This document shows positions 25,868 through 33,481 of a DNA stretch of 35,005 nucleotides, in pieces. The first letter of the stretch is position 1, and every line of letters starts with the position of its first letter. The notes under the pieces were generated by a model, which saw only the letters and a program-made list of their open reading frames with translations, did no database searches and had not been told where the DNA came from. The translations under genes and the position numbers were made by a program. Location of the stretch: the NCBI RefSeq assembly GCF_945906275.1, contig NZ_CAMDRA010000018.1:1-35005 (forward strand), written 5' to 3'. Source of the stretch: Dongia mobilis. Lineage in GTDB: Bacteria > Pseudomonadota > Alphaproteobacteria > Dongiales > Dongiaceae.

Positions 25868-26539
25868 ATGAAGAGTCGAATTGGCCTGCTGGCAACAATA
25901 CTGCTCTGCGGGTTGGGAGTATCGATCTATCTCGCCCGTGCAGACGAGATCAGGCCTAGTGCGGATGCCGAGCTGCTTATGCTGAGATATGCAAGTGGTG
26001 GATCGCAAGTAATCTTTGGTTACCCGGAGACGCCGCTGCCTACGAAGCCGCTTATTAAGTTGCCGGATATTGCGATCTACAGCGACGGAACCGTTCTGAT
26101 ATCCGAAGAAACTTATGATTCTGCTCAACGACGAATGCGCGTGAGCGTCATGCCCGCGGACGTTGCCATCTTCCGGTATAAGAGCTTTGCTGAAGATCTG
26201 GCGAATGCTTCACCTACCTATCCCTTCAACTGCTGGAAGACGGAGAGTGGCGGCAGCAAGCAGCCACACAATTGTGTTCACGACGCGGGCACGGCCAACA
26301 TTGTGCTGAAACTGCCGGGAAGCAATCAGTTCAAGGCTGTCGCCGTCAATGCCGGCTATGAGTGGCGCCACGTAAGCGGGATGCGCGATTTCGTCCCGGC
26401 CGCCTATTTCGACCTGATGGCGTGGATGGATGGATTGCGCTCCCGGCCATCCCAACTTTGGCCGGTGCCGGATCAGGGTATTCCAGGTTTGGCGATATCA
26501 GATCCCGCCTGCGTTGCCGCCACGGAGCTTTGCGACTGA
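25868..26539 (+). CDS. Unrecognised secreted protein with four cysteines
   Basis: I do not recognise this protein. It begins with a clear Sec signal peptide (MKSRIGLLATILLCGLGVSIYLARADE) and the mature part, about 200 residues, has no membrane segment. Four cysteines remain after cleavage (NCW, NCV, ACV and LCD), compatible with two disulfides in the periplasm. ATG 25868 lies ten bases after GGAAGG; ATG 25859 is also in frame but too close to that site. Codon use is less GC-biased than in neighbouring genes, which suggests a different origin. A short CCGCC-loop-GGCGG hairpin (25834-25847) lies between it and the flavoprotein gene. A 91-bp palindromic repeat follows its stop. Confidence 0.7.
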   Translation: MKSRIGLLATILLCGLGVSIYLARADEIRPSADAELLMLRYASGGSQVIFGYPETPLPTKPLIKLPDIAIYSDGTVLISEETYDSAQRRMRVSVMPADVAIFRYKSFAEDLANASPTYPFNCWKTESGGSKQPHNCVHDAGTANIVLKLPGSNQFKAVAVNAGYEWRHVSGMRDFVPAAYFDLMAWMDGLRSRPSQLWPVPDQGIPGLAISDPACVAATELCD

Positions 26540-26573
26540 CGGCGATATCGCAAACCGAACCCCCAAGTAGAAC

Positions 26574-26664
26574 CGTCATGCCCGGGCTTGACCCGGGCAT
26601 CAGCTGGCAGATAAGGGATAAAGCCCAGTCGATCCTGATCCCCGGGTCAAGCCCGGGGATGACG
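26574..26664. repeat. 91-bp palindromic intergenic repeat, copy 1
   Basis: An element with near-inverted ends (CGTCATGCCCGGGCTTGAC... and ...GTCAAGCCCGGGGATGACG). Each end folds into its own hairpin (CCCGGG-CTTGA-CCCGGG type), and the whole can form one long stem. It matches copy 2 (28054-28144) in length and at both ends, differing mainly in the centre. It lies between the convergent ends of the secreted-protein and MFS genes, 11 bases from the MFS stop, so it could terminate both. Elements of this type are widespread in alphaproteobacterial genomes. Confidence 0.85.
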
Positions 26665-26675
26665 TATTTATGTTC

Positions 26676-27953
26676 TCAATCCGACATTGGCTTGGCGCCG
26701 ACATGGGGCATGTGTTCGCCGCGCGGGTCGAGTTCGGGGGCGCCATAGGCGCCCTGCACGGCGGGGACGGCGACGTAGTTGTTCTGCTCTTCCGGCGTCT
26801 TCGCCTTGCGCCTAAGCACGCGGTAGAGCGCGAAGGCCACGATGAGGCCATAGCCGCAGCCGACGAACAGGAACAAAGCGCGCGGCCCCAGCTCATGCAT
26901 GGCGATGCCGGCCAGTGACGGGCCGATTGAAGCGCCGAGGCCCCAGGCAAAGAGCAGGCCGCTGGAGGCCGCGACGAAATCCTTCCGCGCGATGTAATCG
27001 CTGGTCTGGCCGATGCCCAGCGCATACAGCGGCGACTGGAAGGCCGAGAGCAGGAAGAAGATCACCAGCAGGAAAATATAGGGCATCTCCGGCGTCGCAT
27101 AGACCATCAGGCACAGCAGCGCCGAGGCGGTCACCGTGCCGATGATGATCGGTCGTCTGCCATGGACGTCCGCCGCATGGCCGATCGGGAACTGGGCGAT
27201 GAGGACCGCGATGGTGCCGATCAGCAGCAGGAAGGAAAGCTCCCGCTCGCCCATCGCCATCGCATCGACGAAGGCCGGCAGCAGGCCATAGAGCGAGCCG
27301 TTGAGGAAGCCGGCGCCGAAACAGCAGACAACGCCCAGCGGCGATATCTTGAACAGGCGCCGCAGGCTGAGATGGGTATGTTCGCTGATGACCGGGTTGC
27401 CTATCTTGGTGAGGCCCAGCGGGATCATCGCGCTGGCGAGGCACAGCGTGCAGAAGGCAAAGAGCAGGATGCCGGTCGGATCCTCGACATTGAGCAGCAA
27501 AGGCGAGATGCCGGAAGCCCCCCAGCTCACCGCGGTATAGATCGCGAAGATGCGGCTCCTTGTCTCGTCGGTCGATTTGTCGTTGAGCCAGGATTCGATC
27601 ACCACGAAGCCGCCGGCCAGCGAGAATCCGGCGATGGCGCGCAAGCCGATCCAGAAATAGGCATCCTGGATGACGAGGTGCAGCACGGTGGCGTCGGCCG
27701 CCAGCACCACGAACACGCCGAAGGCACGGATATGCCCCACCCGGCGGATGATGCGCTGGCAGACCACGGTGCCGGCGAGGAACCCCACGAAATAGGCCGA
27801 GGCCGCGACACCGACGACGATCTCGGAGACGCCCCAGCGCGCCAGCTGGATACCGATGAGCGGCATCAGAATGCCCAGCGCCACGTCGATCAGCGTGATG
27901 CCGATGAGGACCGGCAGGACCGGCTGCGTGGTGCGCCAGATCGCCTGAAACAT
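26676..27953 (-). CDS. MFS transporter, YcaD-like
   Basis: A 12-helix major facilitator, 425 residues. The N-terminal half begins with hydrophobic LPVLIGITLIDVALGILMPLIGI and carries FIVG-type packing and the ESWLNDKS segment seen in the YcaD-like branch of MFS. The loop between the two middle helices of the C-terminal half has the MFS signature GHAADVHGRRP. The tail is cytoplasmic and hydrophilic. ATG 27953 is set by GGAGG five bases upstream; a TTG in front of it is in frame but unlikely. It is flanked on both sides by copies of the 91-bp repeat. It follows the Rieske, TetR and acyl-CoA dehydrogenase genes on the same strand and may move their substrate or product, but its own promoter is likely given the 207-base gap. 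Confidence 0.9.
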   Translation of the reverse strand: MFQAIWRTTQPVLPVLIGITLIDVALGILMPLIGIQLARWGVSEIVVGVAASAYFVGFLAGTVVCQRIIRRVGHIRAFGVFVVLAADATVLHLVIQDAYFWIGLRAIAGFSLAGGFVVIESWLNDKSTDETRSRIFAIYTAVSWGASGISPLLLNVEDPTGILLFAFCTLCLASAMIPLGLTKIGNPVISEHTHLSLRRLFKISPLGVVCCFGAGFLNGSLYGLLPAFVDAMAMGERELSFLLLIGTIAVLIAQFPIGHAADVHGRRPIIIGTVTASALLCLMVYATPEMPYIFLLVIFFLLSAFQSPLYALGIGQTSDYIARKDFVAASSGLLFAWGLGASIGPSLAGIAMHELGPRALFLFVGCGYGLIVAFALYRVLRRKAKTPEEQNNYVAVPAVQGAYGAPELDPRGEHMPHVGAKPMSD

Positions 27954-28053
27954 CAAAACCTCCGAAAAGCCGCCAGAAACCCGGCCAGAAACCCCGGCGG
28001 GACTTTAGAGGGTCGACAGGTCGTTTGGCTAGGGGAAGGCCATTTTTCTCGAT

Positions 28054-28144
28054 CGTCATGCCCGGGCTTGACCCGGGCATCGGCGAACAGCTGACGGGCC
28101 GCGCCCAGTCGGACCTGATCCCCGGGTCAAGCCCGGGGATGACG
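28054..28144. repeat. 91-bp palindromic intergenic repeat, copy 2
   Basis: The same 91-bp element as at 26574-26664, in the same orientation: identical outer 26 or so bases at each end and a shared GCCCAGTCG...CCTGATC block in the centre. It begins 16 bases downstream of the acyl-CoA dehydrogenase stop and upstream of the MFS gene, where it could act as a terminator or transcript-end stabiliser. Together the two copies bracket the MFS gene. Confidence 0.85.
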
Positions 28145-28160
28145 GCAGCGTCAGGGAGGG

Positions 28161-29345
28161 CTATTCCACCACCGCCACACCGCGCTTCAGCAGGCCGTTG
28201 GCGATGATCACGCGCTGGATTTCGCTGGCTCCTTCCCAGATGCGGTCGACCCGGAGCTCGCGGAAGAAGCGCTCGGCCACGTTTTCCCGCATATAGCCGC
28301 GGCCGCCGAAGATCTGCACGGCGCGGTCGGCGACGCGGCCGGCCATCTCGCTGGCATAGAGCTTGGCCATGGCGCATTGCGCATGCGCCGTCTTCAGGTC
28401 GGACCCTTCATCGATGGCGCGGGCGGTCTCATAGGTCATGAGGCGTGCCGCGAACAATTCGGTGAGGGAATCGGCCAGCATGAACTGTATCGCCTGCTGC
28501 TCGGCCAAGGGCTTCCCGAAGATGATGCGCTGTTTGGCAAAGGCGGTCGCTTCCTCGATGAGGCGCTCGGCCGCCCCGCAGCAGCGCGCGGCGATCATGA
28601 GGCGCTCGTGGCGGAACCAGGCATAAGTGAAGCCCATGCCGTCGCCTTCCGCGCCGATGCGGTTCTTGCGCGGCACGCGCACATCGGTGAAGCGGTAGAT
28701 CGGGTGATGCGCCCGGTAATTATGCGTATAGGCAGGTGTCCGGACGATCTCGACGCCGGGCGTGCCCTGGTCGACGAAGAAGAGGGCATGGGCGCCCTTG
28801 TTGGGTCCGTCGGCGATCTTGGCCTGGAAGAACATGAAGTCGGCGAGGTTGGCGCTGGTCACATGCCATTTCTCGCCGTTGAGGATGTAGTGATCGCCCT
28901 CTCCCCCGCTCACCAACTGGGCGGTCGACTGGATGGCGTCGACATCCGATCCGGCTTCAGCTTCCGTGATGGCATAACATTCATGCCGCGCGCCGGTCAT
29001 CAGCGGCTTGATCAAACGGTCGATCTGCTCGGGCGAACAGGCTTCCAGCATCCATTTCTGCGGGTTGTTGGCGCACCAGCCCAGCGCATTGGTGACGCGG
29101 CCGGTCTGCTCCTGCGCCACCGCCTGTTCCAGCGTCGTGTAACCGCGCCCGCCCATGCTCTCCGGCAGGTCCATGTTGTCGAGGCCCGCCTCCTTGGCGC
29201 CGGCCTTCATGCGTGTCCAGACATCCTCCGGGACCAGCCCGTCATGCATTTCGGCGTGCACTTCCCAAGGGATCAGTTCGGCATCGACAAAGGCGCGCAC
29301 ACGCGCCTGGATCTCGCGGGCGCGGGGTGGCAAGGGCATGGTCAT
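28161..29345 (-). CDS. Acyl-CoA dehydrogenase family flavoprotein
   Basis: A 394-residue FAD enzyme of the acyl-CoA dehydrogenase family that introduces a 2,3-double bond in an acyl-CoA and hands electrons to ETF. Motifs: ECYAITEAEAGSDVDAIQ (FAD/substrate loop), KWHVTSANLADF, RQRIIFGKPLAEQQAIQ-type helix (here KQRIIFGKP), QIFGGRGYMREN, and RIWEGASEIQR with the likely catalytic Glu. ATG 29345 has GGAGA six bases upstream. It lies 24 bases after the TetR gene and is probably cotranscribed with it and the Rieske oxygenase gene. The acyl substrate is unknown; relatives in such clusters act on branched or betaine-type acyl-CoAs. Confidence 0.93.
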   Translation of the reverse strand: MTMPLPPRAREIQARVRAFVDAELIPWEVHAEMHDGLVPEDVWTRMKAGAKEAGLDNMDLPESMGGRGYTTLEQAVAQEQTGRVTNALGWCANNPQKWMLEACSPEQIDRLIKPLMTGARHECYAITEAEAGSDVDAIQSTAQLVSGGEGDHYILNGEKWHVTSANLADFMFFQAKIADGPNKGAHALFFVDQGTPGVEIVRTPAYTHNYRAHHPIYRFTDVRVPRKNRIGAEGDGMGFTYAWFRHERLMIAARCCGAAERLIEEATAFAKQRIIFGKPLAEQQAIQFMLADSLTELFAARLMTYETARAIDEGSDLKTAHAQCAMAKLYASEMAGRVADRAVQIFGGRGYMRENVAERFFRELRVDRIWEGASEIQRVIIANGLLKRGVAVVE

Positions 29346-29369
29346 GGGAAATCTCCGGTGGGATGGATC

Positions 29370-30011
29370 TCAAGCGGCGGCGTTGCCGTTGGCAGCCGCA
29401 ACCTTGCCGCCGAATTCGCGTGGGAAGAGGCCGGCGAGAAAGGCGCGGACGCTGGCCTTGGCCGTGTCGCGGTCGGTCTGCTTGGGATTGAGCAGCATGT
29501 CGAGCCACAGCCCGTCGATCATGGCATTGAAGCCGCGGGCGATGAGGCCGGCATCGAGCCCTTCATAACCGCCTTCATCGATCAGTGCCTGGAAGGTCTC
29601 GGTCGTGGCGATCTGGAACGAGGTCGAGAGGTCGGCGCAGAGTTTCAGGAATTCCGGGCGCCAGCGGGTCTCGCCCCAGAAGGCGTACCAGACGGTGACC
29701 TGCTTCCGGTTGGCGTGGGTCCGGGCGAAATCCGCCTCGATCATGGCGTCGAGCTGGGCTGCGGCCGATTTCCCGGCCTTGGCCAGGATAGCCTGCATGT
29801 GCTGCTCGTAATCCTCGACCAGATGCTTGAAGGTCGCGATGAGGAGCGCGTCCTTGCTCTTGAAATAGAAATTGACGATTCCGACCGAGAGGCCGGCTTC
29901 CTGCGCCACGTCGGCGATCTTCAGCTCGGTAAAGCCCTTGCGGGCAATCCCGTCGATCGTCGCTTCGATGAGCTGCCGGCGCCGGGCCTCCTTGGCCAAT
30001 TCGCGGCTCAT
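29370..30011 (-). CDS. TetR-family transcriptional regulator (BetI-like)
   Basis: A 213-residue TetR-type repressor. The helix-turn-helix is RRQLIEATIDGIARKGF followed by LKIADVAQEAGLSVGIVNFYF (about residues 10-50). The ligand domain has VTVWYAFWGETRWRPEF, the same motif as in the regulator at 7935-8618 and in BetI. I start at ATG 30011, with AAGGGA upstream; the frame extends to 30059 but the extra residues are not family-like. It sits between the Rieske oxygenase and acyl-CoA dehydrogenase genes on one strand, so it is probably autoregulated. An 18-bp palindrome upstream of the Rieske gene (31407-31424) is a candidate binding site. Confidence 0.92.
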   Translation of the reverse strand: MSRELAKEARRRQLIEATIDGIARKGFTELKIADVAQEAGLSVGIVNFYFKSKDALLIATFKHLVEDYEQHMQAILAKAGKSAAAQLDAMIEADFARTHANRKQVTVWYAFWGETRWRPEFLKLCADLSTSFQIATTETFQALIDEGGYEGLDAGLIARGFNAMIDGLWLDMLLNPKQTDRDTAKASVRAFLAGLFPREFGGKVAAANGNAAA

Positions 30012-30076
30012 GCCTTGTTCCCTTTCGGGCGGCAGAACCGGCCAGTGGTTGACGCGCATGCCGGCTGGGCCTTCGC

Positions 30077-31312
30077 TCAGGCCGCCGACCGGCTCGTCTC
30101 CCGCAAGGCGTCATTGCGCCGCCGCAATGTCCCGGCCGCCGGCGCCCGCACCTCGTTCACCACGGGGCAGGCTGCCCGAATCCGGTCATGGAAATCTACC
30201 ACCGCATGCTCGTAATTGGAAAGCGGCCCCGGCTCATAGCCGTGGGACCCCATGCCGAGCTGGACCCGCTCGCACAATTCCCGGTCCTCGGCCCCGACCT
30301 GGCGGTTGATGCGGGCGTTCAAATACTGCATCGCCTTCAGCTCCCGGCTGGCACCCTGGTCCTTGGCGGGGCGCACATAGATGGGATAGCGCATGACGCA
30401 GGTCTCGCCCCCCATGGGCAGGATCTGGAAGATGTCGAAGCTGTCCGGATAGATGTCGAGGCCGATATTCGGCGCCATGGAGAAGAAGGTCCAGGTCTTG
30501 CGCACATCGGCCGGCAGGTCCCGAAGCGCGTCCTTGGCGAGGTGCTGGTACATCCGCTCGGCCCGGTTGGCCGAGGGAATGCCCTTCAGGACACTCTTGC
30601 TGTAGGCAACGCCATGCTGGTTGATCACCCCGGTCAGATCACTGTCCAGCATCCGGTTGAGGCCGGGATGCCCGATCGGCACATGGTAGTTCTCGAGATT
30701 GTTGTCGACCGCGATCTTCCAGTTGCAGTTCCAGCTGTCGATCCAGACCGGACCGCCCGGCACCATTTCCTCAAGATTGTAGCCGGCGATGACATCGGCC
30801 ATGTCGCCGAAGCTCTCGCGCAAGGACGGGCCGCCCGGCACCACGCGGGTGAACACCATGCCGGCGAGGATCTCCATCTCGACTGGCTTCAGGCCGAGTT
30901 GCTCCTTCTCGATGCCGGGGAAGGTCTTTTCCGCGGGCACGCCCTTCAATTCGCCGTTGAGGTCGTAGCTCCAGCCATGATAGGGGCAGGTAACGCGCGC
31001 CTTGCAATGGCCGCTGCCGTCGAGGAGCTTCGCCGCGCGGTGGCGGCAGACATTCATGAAGGCGCGCAGCACCTTGTCCTTGCCGCGCATGACCAGGATC
31101 GAATCGCGCTTGAGGTCCAGGGTCGCATAATCGCCGGGCTTGGCCACTTCCGAGATGTGGCAGACGAACTGCCAGCTGGGCAGGATCAGGTTCTCGTACT
31201 CGATGTCGATCAGCTCGTCGCTGGTATAGGCCCAGGCCGGCAGGCTCACAGCCAAGCCCCCATGCACATCCGACCGCGCCGTCTGGTTTTTGATTTGATC
31301 GATCATCGTCAT
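30077..31312 (-). CDS. Rieske non-heme iron oxygenase alpha subunit, choline/carnitine/betaine-oxygenase-like
   Basis: The catalytic subunit of a ring-hydroxylating-type oxygenase. The Rieske cluster ligands are Cys89 and His91 (CRHR) and Cys109 and His112 (CPYHGW). The mononuclear iron site has His210 and His215 (ENYHVPIGH), and the residue that bridges electrons from the Rieske centre is Glu207, where most family members have Asp. Glu at this place is known from the carnitine oxygenase CntA; together with two BetI-like regulators this suggests oxidation of a quaternary or N-methylated amine. The length, 411 residues, fits. ATG 31312 (MTMID) is followed by a second ATG at 31306. No reductase gene is nearby, so electrons must come from a partner encoded elsewhere. 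Confidence 0.92.
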   Translation of the reverse strand: MTMIDQIKNQTARSDVHGGLAVSLPAWAYTSDELIDIEYENLILPSWQFVCHISEVAKPGDYATLDLKRDSILVMRGKDKVLRAFMNVCRHRAAKLLDGSGHCKARVTCPYHGWSYDLNGELKGVPAEKTFPGIEKEQLGLKPVEMEILAGMVFTRVVPGGPSLRESFGDMADVIAGYNLEEMVPGGPVWIDSWNCNWKIAVDNNLENYHVPIGHPGLNRMLDSDLTGVINQHGVAYSKSVLKGIPSANRAERMYQHLAKDALRDLPADVRKTWTFFSMAPNIGLDIYPDSFDIFQILPMGGETCVMRYPIYVRPAKDQGASRELKAMQYLNARINRQVGAEDRELCERVQLGMGSHGYEPGPLSNYEHAVVDFHDRIRAACPVVNEVRAPAAGTLRRRNDALRETSRSAA

Positions 31313-31342
31313 CGTCCCGCTCCGATTTACCGCTGCGTTTAT

Positions 31343-31371
31343 ATGATATGACTTCTACCCTATGTAATCAA
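31343..31371 (-). promoter_or_regulatory. Candidate sigma-70-like promoter for the Rieske operon
   Basis: Upstream of the Rieske gene, read on the minus strand, TTGATT (31371-31366) and TATCAT (31348-31343) are separated by 17 bases. They match the -35 and -10 consensus at four and five of six positions. The whole segment 31320-31440 is strikingly AT-rich in this GC-rich window, as expected for a regulated promoter region. Confidence 0.4.
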
Positions 31372-31406
31372 TAAAATCAATATTTTCATATAAATAACGT
31401 TCATAT

Positions 31407-31424
31407 ATTGAATGATGGTTCAAT
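31407..31424. promoter_or_regulatory. 18-bp palindrome resembling a BetI box
   Basis: ATTGAATGATGGTTCAAT is an inverted repeat with perfect six-base arms and a six-base centre. From memory it is close to the site bound by the choline-responsive repressor BetI (ATTGA...TTCAAT). It lies about 95 bases upstream of the Rieske gene and just upstream of the candidate promoter, and the operon encodes a BetI-like TetR protein. Direct copies of TATATGAA also occur on the minus strand between here and the promoter. Confidence 0.45.
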
Positions 31425-31522
31425 CAAAATCAAAGAAAATCAAGGACTTGGCCGGGCAGTCCTAAGGTGCCGGGGAAAAGGCGGGATTTAAGTGGGTGGG
31501 GTGGGGATTGGGGGCGTCAAGG

Positions 31523-31636
31523 CACCCCCCTCTCTAACTCTCCCCCTCAAGGGGGGAGAGGACTGCAGCGAGTCCGATATCGAGAGTCATCCGCTTCTCC
31601 CTCCCCCCTTGAGGGGGAGGGCCGGGGAGGGGGGTG
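31523..31636. repeat. 114-bp C/G-run inverted repeat downstream of psuG
   Basis: The element is bounded by perfect 10-base inverted ends (CACCCCCCTC at 31523-31532, GAGGGGGGTG at 31627-31636). It has two internal hairpins built on CCCCCTCAAGGGGG-type sequence. It starts nine bases past the psuG stop (minus strand). The rest of the 333-base stretch between psuG and the Rieske gene is the AT-rich promoter region and about 80 bases with no recognisable feature. It resembles a family of small palindromic repeats dispersed in alphaproteobacteria. Only one copy is in the window. Confidence 0.7.
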
Positions 31637-31645
31637 GGCCAGAAC

Positions 31646-32554
31646 TCAGCCCGCCATCGCCACCGCGATCGCCGCACCCAAGCGTGCGTTGTTGCGCACC
31701 AGTGCGATGTTGGCCACCAGCGAGCGGCCTTCGGTGAGCGCTGCCACGCGCTTCAGCAAGAATGGTGTCAAAGCCTTGCCGCGATAGCCGGTGGTGTCGG
31801 CCTCGACCAGGGCGCCCTGGATCTGGCGGTCGATCTCGGCCGCCGGAATTTCATCGGCCAGCGGGATCGGGTTGGCGATGACCAGCCCACCTTTCAGGCC
31901 CAACTCCCATTTGGCGCGCATGACGGCGGCGATTTCAGCGGCGCTGTCGGCGGTGAAGGGCGATTTGTGACCGCTGTCGCGCGAATAGAAGGCCGGGAAG
32001 ATGTCGCTGCCCATGGTGATCACGGGGACACCGGCGGTTTCCAGATATTCAAGCGTCAGGCCGATGTCGAGGATCGATTTCGCCCCGGCGCAGACCACGG
32101 CCACATTGCTCTCCGCCATCTCCTCGAGATCGGCCGAGATGTCGAAGCTCTTGCTCGCACCCCGGTGCACGCCGCCGATGCCGCCGGTCACGAACACCTG
32201 GATGCCGGCCATGGCGGCGATGCGCATGGTGCTGGCGACGGTGGTCGCCCCATTGCCGTGGGCTGCCACCAGCACGGGGATATCGCGGATGCTGGCTTTC
32301 ACCATGTCCGGCGATTGTGCCACGCGCTGCAGTTCCTGCGGGCTGAGGCCGACCTTCAGCCTTCCATCGAGGATGGCGATGGTGGCAGGGAGGGCGCCGC
32401 CGTCACGCACGATATCCTCGACGCTCTGCGCCGTTTCCAGATTCTGCGGATAGGGCATGCCATGGGCGACGATGGTCGATTCCAGCGCCACCACCGGCTG
32501 GCCGGCCCTGAGGGCTTCGGCGATTTCCGGGGCGATGTCGAGATACTGGTTCAT
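31646..32554 (-). CDS. psuG: Pseudouridine-5'-phosphate glycosidase
   Basis: An enzyme that splits the C-C glycosidic bond of pseudouridine 5'-phosphate to uracil and ribose 5-phosphate. It is 303 residues, the usual length. The conserved blocks are VALESTIVAHGMPYPQN (with the active-site Glu), ATIAILDGRLKVGLS, VFVTGGIGGVHRGA, SFDISADLEE, and SRDSGHKSP. ATG 32554 has AAGGAG six bases upstream; ATG 32572 overlapping the kinase stop is in frame but has no such site. It follows the PfkB kinase gene immediately, as psuK and psuG commonly do, so both steps of pseudouridine breakdown are encoded together. Confidence 0.94.
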   Translation of the reverse strand: MNQYLDIAPEIAEALRAGQPVVALESTIVAHGMPYPQNLETAQSVEDIVRDGGALPATIAILDGRLKVGLSPQELQRVAQSPDMVKASIRDIPVLVAAHGNGATTVASTMRIAAMAGIQVFVTGGIGGVHRGASKSFDISADLEEMAESNVAVVCAGAKSILDIGLTLEYLETAGVPVITMGSDIFPAFYSRDSGHKSPFTADSAAEIAAVMRAKWELGLKGGLVIANPIPLADEIPAAEIDRQIQGALVEADTTGYRGKALTPFLLKRVAALTEGRSLVANIALVRNNARLGAAIAVAMAG

Positions 32555-32568
32555 GACCGCTCCTTGGT

Positions 32569-33477
32569 TCATTTGCTCGAGGCGGCAACACTGGTCAATG
32601 AATGCACCGCGCGGCCGGCAAGTTCCTGGCCCATCCGTGCAGCTTGCGCAGCGCTCTTGCCGCACGCAAGGCCATAGGCAAAGCCAGCCACCATGGCATC
32701 GCCGCCACCGGTCACGTCACGCACCTTGGGGCGTGCGGCTGTTGGCAGTTGCACCGCAAAATTGATCTCGTCATGGGCCGAGGAGAGATAGCAGCCCTGC
32801 GACCCCAGCCCGACCAGCACATGGCGGACACCGCGGCGGTGCAGCAGCCGCATGGCGCGCTTGAGGGCGGCCTCGCTTTTGACCGGGAAACCCACCAGCG
32901 CTGCCAGTTCGTCACGGTTCGGCGTCACGGCGTGGATCGGCAGGCCTGTGCGGAGCAGAGCGGCGAGGCGCCTGGCCTTGGGCACGGAGACCGGTTCGAC
33001 GATCAGCGGGATCTGCGCCTTCGCCGCGATCTTCGCGATCTCGGCCAAGGCCTCAGCGCTGAGATTGCAATCGGCCACCAGCAGCCTTGCTGCCGCCAGC
33101 TGTGCCTTGTGGCGGGCGATGAAGCGCGGCGTGATGGCGTCGATGAGGCGCATGTCGGCAACGCCGATCACCATCTCGCCCTGGCGGTCGATCACCACGG
33201 CATAGGTGCCGGTATTGCCCTTGGCGCGGGTGACAAGGCTCATATCGATGCCGGCAGCAGTCGAGCCTTCGATGAGACGTGTGCCCGCATCATCGTCGCC
33301 CACCACGGACAGGAGGGCGACAGGTGCGCCCAGGCGCGCCAGATTCTCGGCGATGTTGCGGCCGACCCCGCCCAGGCTCAGCGAGCTCGTGCCGGGATTG
33401 GAGGTGGCGGCCACGGTCTTCCCCGCGATGACGCTCTTGATGTCGAGATTGGCGCCACCGATGACGATGATGTTCAT
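32569..33477 (-). CDS. psuK: PfkB-family kinase, probable pseudouridine kinase
   Basis: A 302-residue PfkB-type kinase that most likely phosphorylates pseudouridine to the 5'-phosphate used by PsuG. N-terminal IIVIGGANLDIKSV and LGGVGRNIAENLARLG (the sugar-binding GG motif) match PsuK/YeiC-like kinases. The anion-hole motif reads DVTGGGDAMVAGFAYG, with Gly in place of the more common Ala and the catalytic Asp kept. ATG 33477 lies four bases after the upstream ABC exporter stop; the frame runs on into that gene but only the 33477 start gives a kinase N terminus. The specific function rests on the adjacent psuG gene. Confidence 0.9.
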   Translation of the reverse strand: MNIIVIGGANLDIKSVIAGKTVAATSNPGTSSLSLGGVGRNIAENLARLGAPVALLSVVGDDDAGTRLIEGSTAAGIDMSLVTRAKGNTGTYAVVIDRQGEMVIGVADMRLIDAITPRFIARHKAQLAAARLLVADCNLSAEALAEIAKIAAKAQIPLIVEPVSVPKARRLAALLRTGLPIHAVTPNRDELAALVGFPVKSEAALKRAMRLLHRRGVRHVLVGLGSQGCYLSSAHDEINFAVQLPTAARPKVRDVTGGGDAMVAGFAYGLACGKSAAQAARMGQELAGRAVHSLTSVAASSK

Positions 33478-33481
33478 GATG

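Noticed and set aside
24091-25869. A 592-codon open frame antisense to the TMADH-type gene
   Set aside because: The plus-strand gene has a complete set of cofactor ligands along its whole length; the antisense frame is a by-product of GC3 bias.
26574-28144. A CRISPR array or composite transposon
   Set aside because: Only two repeats lie 1.4 kb apart with a host-type transporter gene between them; there are no spacers, cas genes, transposase or target duplications.
28377-30215. A 612-codon open frame on the plus strand opposite the acyl-CoA dehydrogenase and TetR genes
   Set aside because: It is antisense to two well-conserved enzymes, has no recognisable domain and a composition typical of the complement of GC-rich coding DNA.
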